Below are positions 31,732 through 37,027 of a stretch of DNA of 37,027 nucleotides, piece after piece. Each line of letters starts with the position of its first letter. Position 1 is the stretch's first letter. The notes beneath the pieces were generated by a model. That model worked only from the letters and a program-made list of their open reading frames with translations, did no database searches and was not told the DNA's origin. Location of the stretch: the NCBI GenBank assembly GCA_019115425.1, contig DXDO01000099.1:1-37027 (forward strand). The letters are read 5' to 3'. This DNA comes from Candidatus Agathobaculum merdigallinarum. GTDB lineage: Bacteria > Bacillota > Clostridia > Oscillospirales > Butyricicoccaceae. The translations under genes and the position numbers were made by a program.

Positions 31732-32613
31732 TTATCTTCCTGCGGCAGCAACTGCATCGTCCAGCATCTGAACGCCAACGCCAAGCAGATGCGGGCCTAC
31801 ATAGGCACCCAGCGTACAGTCGATCTCGCCCTCCATAAAATTTATGAACTCCGGCAGACTTTTCTGCGCCATTTCGCGAATTTCTATGAGTTCCGCGAGC
31901 GAATCTCCATGCGCTACCGCTAAGTTGAACCGCGCGCCGCGCGGCACAAGCTCCGCCGTCATCTGCACCATTCTCTGGATCGCGGCTTTCCGCCCCCGCA
32001 TTTTGGCGACGTTGACGAGCTGCCCATCCGCCGCAAAGGAAATGATCGGCTTAATCTGCAAAAGCGTCCCCGCCACTGCCGAAATCTTGCCGATGCGGCC
32101 GCCCTTTTGCAGATATTCCAATGTATCGACACAGAAAAACACATGCGTATCGCGTATCAGCAGCGGAATGGCACGCAGCAGCTCCTCCCACGACCATCCC
32201 TCCTCAATCCAGCGCGCAGCCTGCAGCACGGCCGCCCCAATGCCCAGCGAACCGCTCAGCGAGTCGAACACCGCCACTTCCAGATCATCCGTCTGTTCTG
32301 CCATCACACGCACAAGGTTACAGGTTCCGCTCAAGCCGCTCGAAAGGTGAATCGCAATCACTTTCTCGTACCCTGCTTGGCGGATGCGCGCAAACACCTG
32401 TTCCACCGCTTCACCGCTGGGCAGTGTGGTCTTTGGAATTTCGGCCGGCAGCCGGCGGTATACCTCGCTTGGTGTGATATCCACGCCGTCAGCGTATTCC
32501 CCATCCGAAAAAATCAGTTTGAGCGGCACCACATATATATCATAGCGGCGCAGCAGTGTCGGCATGATATCCGCGCAAGAATCCGTGATCAATGCGATTT
32601 TCTGCTTATTCAT
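31732..32613 (-). CDS. DegV family protein (fatty-acid-binding, FakB-like)
   Basis: A 293-residue protein. The DegV fold begins IALITDSCADIMPTLL, with the lipid-head contacts TTLPSGE and HLSSGLSGT, YLQKGGRIGK in the middle, and a C-terminal VGPHLLGVGV. DegV proteins bind a fatty acid and, as FakB, present it to the kinase FakA for phosphorylation. The product feeds PlsX/PlsY-type phospholipid synthesis. No fakA is visible here, though plsY is in the window. The ATG at 32613 follows AAAGGAAG, which overlaps the stop region of the upstream zinc-ribbon gene. An in-frame extension of 29 codons would overlap that gene and lacks a site. Confidence 0.92.
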   Translation of the reverse strand: MNKQKIALITDSCADIMPTLLRRYDIYVVPLKLIFSDGEYADGVDITPSEVYRRLPAEIPKTTLPSGEAVEQVFARIRQAGYEKVIAIHLSSGLSGTCNLVRVMAEQTDDLEVAVFDSLSGSLGIGAAVLQAARWIEEGWSWEELLRAIPLLIRDTHVFFCVDTLEYLQKGGRIGKISAVAGTLLQIKPIISFAADGQLVNVAKMRGRKAAIQRMVQMTAELVPRGARFNLAVAHGDSLAELIEIREMAQKSLPEFINFMEGEIDCTLGAYVGPHLLGVGVQMLDDAVAAAGR

Positions 32614-32626
32614 ATCATTTCTTCCT

Positions 32627-32815
32627 TTATAAATCTTCTCCAGCACTCCAGTTGATGAGATGCGGCGATATCCTTGGCTCATTTTGTTCAGACGGCGCAA
32701 CTTTTACTCCGAAAAAATCATACCACTGTCCGCAGGCGTCGCACTGCCACGCAGTCGCCTCGGTTTCATCCATAATGTAGATCTCGTTTCCGCATTCACA
32801 GGTCAGAATCGTCAT
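32627..32815 (-). CDS. Small zinc-ribbon-like protein
   Basis: A 62-residue protein, MTILTCECGNEIYIMDETEA through WQCDACGQWYDFFGVKV. Two cysteine pairs, CEC and CDAC, could bind one zinc in a ribbon. The C-terminal 25 residues look disordered. The ATG at 32815 follows AGAGGA; longer readings lack a site. The stop lies 13 bases before the DegV start, so the two are co-transcribed from a promoter at 32875. No function is known, and zinc binding is inferred from spacing only. Confidence 0.8.
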   Translation of the reverse strand: MTILTCECGNEIYIMDETEATAWQCDACGQWYDFFGVKVAPSEQNEPRISPHLINWSAGEDL

Positions 32816-32874
32816 GAGTTCCTCTTTCCTCCACGCATTTCGGTAAATCTGCAAATCAGTTTCATAACGCATAC

Positions 32875-32903
32875 AGTATAGCACATTTCATATAGGAAGT
32901 CGA
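32875..32903 (-). promoter_or_regulatory. Promoter of the zinc-ribbon/DegV operon
   Basis: Minus strand TCGACT (32903-32898), a 17-base spacer and an extended -10, TGC-TATACT (32880-32875). Confidence 0.65.
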
Positions 32904-32944
32904 TGCTGCCGCACTTAAATTTGCTTTGTACCCGCCGCAGCGCA

Positions 32945-32977
32945 GCAGCGCCGCCCATAACAACTGGGCGGCGCTGC
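32945..32977. terminator. Hairpin after the collagen-like gene
   Basis: A 13-bp GC-rich perfect stem (32945-32957, 32965-32977) with a 7-base loop, 18 bases past the collagen-like stop. It lacks a T run on the minus strand but has CGTTTTATC on the plus strand. Confidence 0.55.
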
Positions 32978-32994
32978 CGTTTTATCCGATGGAA

Positions 32995-34128
32995 TCAGGT
33001 TGGGATATCTCCGTTTCGGAAAAGACTTACCTGAATGTTGCTGTATAGAAAAGCGGCACCTGTGCTGACAATGCGCAGGGTCGCGGGAACGGTTGGAACC
33101 GCAATCGGAACGCTGAAGGACTGATTGTCGATATCACTCGATGTGTGGAAACTCTGCTGTGCCGCCGCACCCGGTATCGAAACCCCGTCGAGCTGTGCAA
33201 CAGTCAGTACATTGAGCGGGAACTTCACTTTGCTGCCCGGTGCAAAGCCACCGTGAAACGACAGCGTGTACACGCCAGCCCGATTAATTGTAATATTCGA
33301 GCTGTTGTTGGCATGGCTGACCGCATTGCCATACACCAACGCATTGCGGTCAAAGATCAGCGCAGTCTGTCCGGAGCCGCTTTGGGGCGGGTTGGAATAT
33401 GCCGACAGCAGCTGGATCGGAGCGTTGCATCCGGTCGCGCCGCGCGGAATGATGAAATTAAATACCGCATCCTTCTCCGTACCGCTGTTCGTTACTGCAG
33501 CTTCTGTGTTCGGCTCCCCTGTTGTCACTGTGCCGACACGGACTGTCGCAGTATCTCCCTCCGGTCCGGTTGGGCCGGTCGGGCCAGTTGGACCGGTCGG
33601 GCCGCTTGGGCCTGTCGAGCCACTCGGACCGCTCGGGCCAGTCGGACCTGTCGGACCAGTCGGACCAGTCGGACCACTCGGACCAGTCGGGCCTGTCGGA
33701 CCAGTCGGACCAGTCGGACCAGTCGGGCCAGTCGGACCGCTCGGACCTGTTGGACCCGTTGGGCCGCTTGGGCCGGTCGGGCCTGTCGGACCACTCGGGC
33801 CGGTTGGGCCACTCGGACCAGTCGGGCCAGTCGGACCGGTTGGACCAGTTGGGCCAGTTGGACCGCTCGGACCCATTGGACCGCTCGGACCCGTTGGTCC
33901 AATTGGGCCAGTCGGACCAGTCGGGCCGGTTGGACCAGTCACGCCGCGCGGTCCCATCGGGCCCCGCTCGCCACGCAAGCCGCGCGGCCCTGCCGGACCG
34001 GTCGCGCCTCTGGGGCCGGTCGGACCGCGCATACAGCAGCCGCCCGACTCCCCGCAGATTCTATCCATCCAATCGCCGGACGAACAATCCCTTCCGTCGC
34101 GTCCACCGAATTGAGAGCGATTGTACAT
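32995..34128 (-). CDS. Collagen-like spore-surface (BclA-type) protein
   Basis: A 377-residue protein. Residues 1-34 are Gly/Cys-rich with four Cys (15, 25, 31, 32) and no classical signal peptide, as for spore-coat/exosporium proteins assembled from the mother cell. Residues 35 to about 193 are roughly 53 uninterrupted Gly-X-Y triplets, mostly GPT and GPS, which form a collagen triple helix. A short linker leads to a C-terminal domain of about 140 residues (PIQLLSAYSNPP, ITINRAGVYTLSFHGGF, SVPIAVPTVPATLRI) resembling the C1q/TNF-like trimerisation head of BclA. GPT threonines are the O-glycan sites in Bacillus BclA. AAAGGAAG precedes the ATG. It lies 53 bases downstream of a glycosyltransferase gene. 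Triplet number probably varies between strains. Confidence 0.9.
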   Translation of the reverse strand: MYNRSQFGGRDGRDCSSGDWMDRICGESGGCCMRGPTGPRGATGPAGPRGLRGERGPMGPRGVTGPTGPTGPTGPIGPTGPSGPMGPSGPTGPTGPTGPTGPTGPSGPTGPSGPTGPTGPSGPTGPTGPSGPTGPTGPTGPTGPTGPTGPSGPTGPTGPTGPTGPSGPSGSTGPSGPTGPTGPTGPTGPEGDTATVRVGTVTTGEPNTEAAVTNSGTEKDAVFNFIIPRGATGCNAPIQLLSAYSNPPQSGSGQTALIFDRNALVYGNAVSHANNSSNITINRAGVYTLSFHGGFAPGSKVKFPLNVLTVAQLDGVSIPGAAAQQSFHTSSDIDNQSFSVPIAVPTVPATLRIVSTGAAFLYSNIQVSLFRNGDIPT

Positions 34129-34181
34129 ATCGTTCTTCCTTTCAGGAAATTTGCCGGAACCCTGTTATCCGGCACTTCATT

Positions 34182-35279
34182 CTATGAATTCAAACCGCTC
34201 TCTGCTACCGTACCGCTCCGACACACAAAATACCGGCGATTATATGCTACCGCAGGGGATTCCGGCTGGAACATGGCTGCCCGCTCGTTCCAGATGGCAG
34301 CCTCCTCATGCCGTCCCTGCCGGTCACAACAAATGCACATCCCCAAACAGGGAATATATCCATAGTACGGCTGATGCACAAATCCGCCTCCCTCTGTATT
34401 ACAGGGTACCTCCAGCGCGGTCTTATACCAGAACTCCGCCTGCGGCAGGCGGCCATCCTCCAGCTCGAGTGCTGCCAGCGCGCAACAGGTTTCGCCCCGC
34501 GGGATATCCATGGCAAACGACCGCACAAGCGCCTGCTTGGCATCCTCCCGCCGTTTCAGCGCAGACAGGCAGTCCGCTAAATTACGGCAGGCTTCAATTT
34601 TGTTTTCCACCCAGCCGTCCGGCATGGCGAGAAAGGCATGGAACGCCTGCACCGCCTGTTCATACCGCCGGTGTGCCATCAACTCCCGTGCATAGTAAAA
34701 CGCCCCACGCGCGTCCAGTATTTCCCCTTTTTCCATCAGATGCTCATAGATCCGCAGGTTTCGTCCACTGTCTTCCTGCTTTTCTTTCCGATGCTGGACG
34801 GCAGCATCCTCATATACGATTTTACCCGCCGGTGCAATACACTCATGTACCGCGCCCTGCCATCGGAACCCTGCGCCGCGGCGCAGCAGACGCTCCCTGT
34901 AGTAGGTGAAGGTGGGCCGTCCCTGCTCATCGAACGCGGTGTGATACGGCAGCATCACAACATCCTCCGTACCATCCATCCGTTCCTTCAGCGCAAGGAA
35001 TCGCTCTCTGTCCTCCGGCGCGATCACGTCATCCGCATCCAGCCACAATATATATTCTTTTTCTGCCTGCTCAAAAGAAAAGTTGCGCGCTGCCGAAAAA
35101 TCATCACACCAGGCGAAATCGAACACTCTGCCGTATTCCGCTGCAATCTGTCTGGTGCGGTCGGCAGAGCCGGTGTCCACAACCACAATTTCATCCGTAA
35201 TCTCCCGCACGCTGTCCAGACAGCGCGCAAGCACGGCTTCTTCGTCTTTTACAATCATGCAAAGGCTGATCGTTACCAT
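34182..35279 (-). CDS. Family 2 glycosyltransferase with C-terminal TPR-like region
   Basis: A 365-residue cytoplasmic enzyme. The N-terminal GT-A domain begins ISLCMIVKDEEAVLARCLDS, with VVVDTGSADRT, the DADD metal motif in ILWLDADDVI, and FRWQGAVHE, the last typical of SunS/TPR-type GT2 enzymes. The C-terminal half is helical repeats (ARGAFYYARELMAHRRYEQA, NLADCLSALKRREDAKQAL), a TPR-like scaffold that could hold a protein acceptor. The start ATG 35279 follows GGGAGGG. It lies directly upstream of the collagen-like gene, whose many Thr residues are the obvious acceptor candidates. The sugar donor is not predictable. Confidence 0.88.
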   Translation of the reverse strand: MVTISLCMIVKDEEAVLARCLDSVREITDEIVVVDTGSADRTRQIAAEYGRVFDFAWCDDFSAARNFSFEQAEKEYILWLDADDVIAPEDRERFLALKERMDGTEDVVMLPYHTAFDEQGRPTFTYYRERLLRRGAGFRWQGAVHECIAPAGKIVYEDAAVQHRKEKQEDSGRNLRIYEHLMEKGEILDARGAFYYARELMAHRRYEQAVQAFHAFLAMPDGWVENKIEACRNLADCLSALKRREDAKQALVRSFAMDIPRGETCCALAALELEDGRLPQAEFWYKTALEVPCNTEGGGFVHQPYYGYIPCLGMCICCDRQGRHEEAAIWNERAAMFQPESPAVAYNRRYFVCRSGTVAESGLNS

Positions 35280-35295
35280 AAAACTCCCTCCCGCA

Positions 35296-35323
35296 CAGAC
35301 TATGCGGGAACAGGGATGCGTGT
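35296..35323 (-). promoter_or_regulatory. Possible sigma-K-like promoter of the glycosyltransferase/collagen operon
   Basis: Minus strand ACA (35323-35321), a 16-base spacer and CATAGTCTG (35304-35296), close to the sigma-K pattern AC...CATANNNTA with one mismatch. No good sigma-A promoter is seen. A small hairpin (CCGCA/TGCGG, 35291-35307) overlaps it, so the call is tentative. Confidence 0.3.
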
Positions 35324-35410
35324 CAGTCCCGCTGCAAAGGCGCAAGAACAGGGACGGTTATTTTTCCCAAATTCTTTCCCTATTCTCTGTTTTTTTGCGC
35401 GGCTTTGCAG

Positions 35411-35416
35411 TATAAT
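35411..35416 (+). promoter_or_regulatory. -10 box of the acyltransferase-fold gene
   Basis: A perfect TATAAT lies 36 bases before the start codon. The -35 is only a T-rich run (35388-35396). GGAGG lies 8 bases before the ATG. Confidence 0.5.
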
Positions 35417-35452
35417 ACCAATAGACTTATTTGTCAATCGGAGGTGTCTGAC

Positions 35453-36772
35453 ATGTATGAAGCATATCGGGACGCATTGCTGAACGTGGACAGTTACGGC
35501 GCCATTTTCATGTATGCGACCCATAAAGACCTGACGACCGCACCGCGTCACATTGTCCGTATGACAGAGCCGGTCGATCCGCGCGTGCTGCTGGCCGCCG
35601 TGCGCACCGCACTTGACCGCTATCCCCAGTTTGCGCTCGGCCTTGTGCGCGGGGAAACCCAGTACCGCTACCGCATCATCACCAAGCCGCCCATCGTTTT
35701 GGAGATGGACGACCTTTCCCCCTACTACATCGGCTCGGACGATACCAACGGCTATCTGTTCCTCTGCGGCTATAAAGGCAGCACGATCTATTTGGAGTAC
35801 CAGCATTGCATCTCGGACGGGCGCGGCTTTGACCAATTCATCCGCACCATCCTGTATTATTACCTCAAAGGCATGGGCCATGATGTCGAGCCCGGCCGCA
35901 TCCGCACGAACGAGACCCAGTTCACACCTGAGGACTGTGAGGACGGCTATTTGCGCCTGCGCGGCATGCCGCAGTCGGACGCAGACCATCATCCTGACGT
36001 CCCTTCCTTCCATATGCCTGAGTACGACAGCCGGAACGACGACAATGAGCTGACAACCGAGCTGACGCTCTCCCTGCCCCAGCTGCTTGCCTACACCAAG
36101 GGAAACGGCGTTACGCCCATGACTTTTTTGATGACCGCGATCTCCATGGGGATGTACCGCACATATTATGAGGGGACAAGCCGCACCGAACCCATCATCG
36201 CAGAAGTGCCGATGGATCTGCGCGCCTATGTCAAAACCACGACCACGCGCTTTTTCGTTTCCCTGCTCGACCTGCCCTTCTTCTATGAGTACTTTTCCAT
36301 GCCCTTCCTTGAGGCATGTCAGGCGTGCAAGGCCTATTTCGACACGCAGAAAAACCTTCCGCATGCAGTGTACTGGGCGCTCAAAAACGCCAACCGCGTG
36401 GCAAAGTCTCACAAGCTGGACATGCCGATCGATGAAAAGGAGCAAATGATGCGGCAGCAGGCACGCGATTATATCCGCCGGGACAGTTTTATCCTCACCA
36501 ATATCGGCGAATTCAAGCTGCCGCCCAGCATGGAGCCATTTGTTAAGGACTATTCCGCCATCCTGCCGTGTGCGTTCCAACCGTTCGGTATCCTGGTCAG
36601 CTCATACAGGGATACGCTCAAGGTATCCATCTCCCAACGAGACTTTAATTATCACCTGGTGGAAAATATCCGCGCTGTATTGCGCGAAATCGGTTTTGAT
36701 ACGACCGCCCTGCCCTACACTTTTCATGTGACGCGCTACGACGGTCTGCGGCTGGCCCAAGAAGATGTATAA
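35453..36772 (+). CDS. Condensation/acyltransferase-fold protein (alcohol acetyltransferase-like)
   Basis: A 439-residue soluble protein of the CoA-dependent acyltransferase superfamily (chloramphenicol acetyltransferase, NRPS condensation, PapA and alcohol acetyltransferase). The catalytic HxxxDG motif is HCISDG at 118-123. Supporting segments are RTALDRYPQFAL, FLMTAISMGMYRTYY, PMDLRAYVKTTTTRFFVSLL (quoted in part), and ILTNIGEFKLPPSM, the counterpart of the superfamily's late SNxG-type strand. No carrier-protein, adenylation or polyketide genes are nearby, so this is a free-standing acyltransferase with unknown acceptor. The ATG at 35453 follows GGAGGTG. It is divergent from the glycosyltransferase gene, with about 170 bases between them. 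Confidence 0.85.
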   Translation: MYEAYRDALLNVDSYGAIFMYATHKDLTTAPRHIVRMTEPVDPRVLLAAVRTALDRYPQFALGLVRGETQYRYRIITKPPIVLEMDDLSPYYIGSDDTNGYLFLCGYKGSTIYLEYQHCISDGRGFDQFIRTILYYYLKGMGHDVEPGRIRTNETQFTPEDCEDGYLRLRGMPQSDADHHPDVPSFHMPEYDSRNDDNELTTELTLSLPQLLAYTKGNGVTPMTFLMTAISMGMYRTYYEGTSRTEPIIAEVPMDLRAYVKTTTTRFFVSLLDLPFFYEYFSMPFLEACQACKAYFDTQKNLPHAVYWALKNANRVAKSHKLDMPIDEKEQMMRQQARDYIRRDSFILTNIGEFKLPPSMEPFVKDYSAILPCAFQPFGILVSSYRDTLKVSISQRDFNYHLVENIRAVLREIGFDTTALPYTFHVTRYDGLRLAQEDV

Positions 36773-37027
36773 TCCCCCAGCTTCATTTTCATCACACATC
36801 CAAGCGCACAGCCTGTTCATTAACTGCTTTTAGGTGCGTACGATATGCACACATCGCCGATTCCCCGCTGATTTGTTCCACGCGTAACCACCACCCATTT
36901 CATGTCATGACTTTCAGCGAAAATGTGATGGCCCAAAGATTTGCGTAAGGCAAACAACCCGAAGAATATGCGCTGCCACGCGGCATACAACGGCAATGGA
37001 TTCTTTCGGAATGGATTCTTTCGAATG
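36773..37027. other. Right-edge region with no recognised gene
   Basis: No terminator or clear gene is visible after the acyltransferase stop. On the minus strand a frame is open from the edge (37026) to TAA at 36822-36820, 68 codons including ALRKSLGHHIFAESHDMKWV. A second minus-strand frame is open from about 36895 to 36785 (ISGESAMCAYRTHLKAVNEQ). They overlap, so at most one can be real. A 14-base unit, AATGGATTCTTTCG, is repeated at 36995 and 37010. This could be a repeat-family fragment or the end of a gene outside the window. Confidence 0.3.

Noticed and set aside
33560..33945. Regular short repeats that could be taken for a CRISPR array or satellite
   Set aside because: The 9-bp period has no spacers and stays in frame as Gly-X-Y codons of a single gene.
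33266..34114. Plus-strand frame of 282 codons encoding Gly-Pro-Val/Leu collagen-like repeats
   Set aside because: It is the exact antisense of the GPT repeat: GGN-CCN-ACN triplets read backwards give GPV in one frame. It lacks a ribosome site, and its non-repeat ends look random.
35311..35356. Direct repeat GAACAGGGA (35309 and 35346) upstream of the acyltransferase gene
   Set aside because: Only nine bases with no symmetry and no clear placement relative to a promoter; probably chance.

Overview
The window looks like a chromosomal segment of an endospore-forming, fairly GC-rich member of the Clostridia, most like the Oscillospiraceae/Ruminococcaceae. The evidence is an alpha/beta small acid-soluble spore protein, WhiA, the murB-rapZ-whiA-dnaE-pfkA block, the nnrD-lipoprotein-alr-mazF block, a collagen-like exosporium-type protein, AGGAGG-type ribosome sites and frequent TTG/GTG starts. 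I see no phage, insertion sequence, integrase, CRISPR array, rRNA or tRNA. Most genes lie on the minus strand.

Layout. 1-480: the tail of a membrane protein and a small DUF1540 gene that appears frameshifted. 491-2672: a def-EFR1 flavodoxin/ferredoxin operon, divergent from a DUF1905 plus Imm-5-like pair. 2770-5833: an Rrf2/IscR-like regulator and a Tet(M)-like ribosomal-protection GTPase fused to a Rae1/YacP-like NYN nuclease, the most interesting protein here. 6093-9620: a spore DNA-binding protein, PTS enzyme I and a DUF1015 protein. 9622-13379: a minus-strand operon, nnrD - LolA-like lipoprotein - alr - mazF - unknown, with MazF lacking an adjacent antitoxin. 13517-14089: a cell-wall amidase on the plus strand.

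14228-22199 is one long, tightly coupled minus-strand operon, murB-rapZ-whiA-dnaE-pfkA-SDR, linking wall precursor synthesis, amino-sugar/glycolytic control, division and replication. It is followed by a roughly 265-bp palindrome-rich intergenic element and a lipoprotein. 23244-27598 is a DUF512 radical-SAM - der - plsY - gpsA operon (ribosome assembly and phospholipid synthesis). A second hairpin cluster carrying the same 36-nt repeat precedes it, then yceD-rpmF. 28818-29786 is a pseudouridine synthase. 29829-32815 holds a wall polysaccharide deacetylase and a zinc-ribbon/DegV pair. 32995-35279 is a glycosyltransferase/collagen-like operon that probably builds a glycosylated spore-surface filament. 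35453-36772 is a condensation/acyltransferase-fold protein. The last 250 bases hold no recognised gene.

Gene identities rest on motif recognition and remembered family sequences, not on database searches. Promoter and terminator calls were read by eye.
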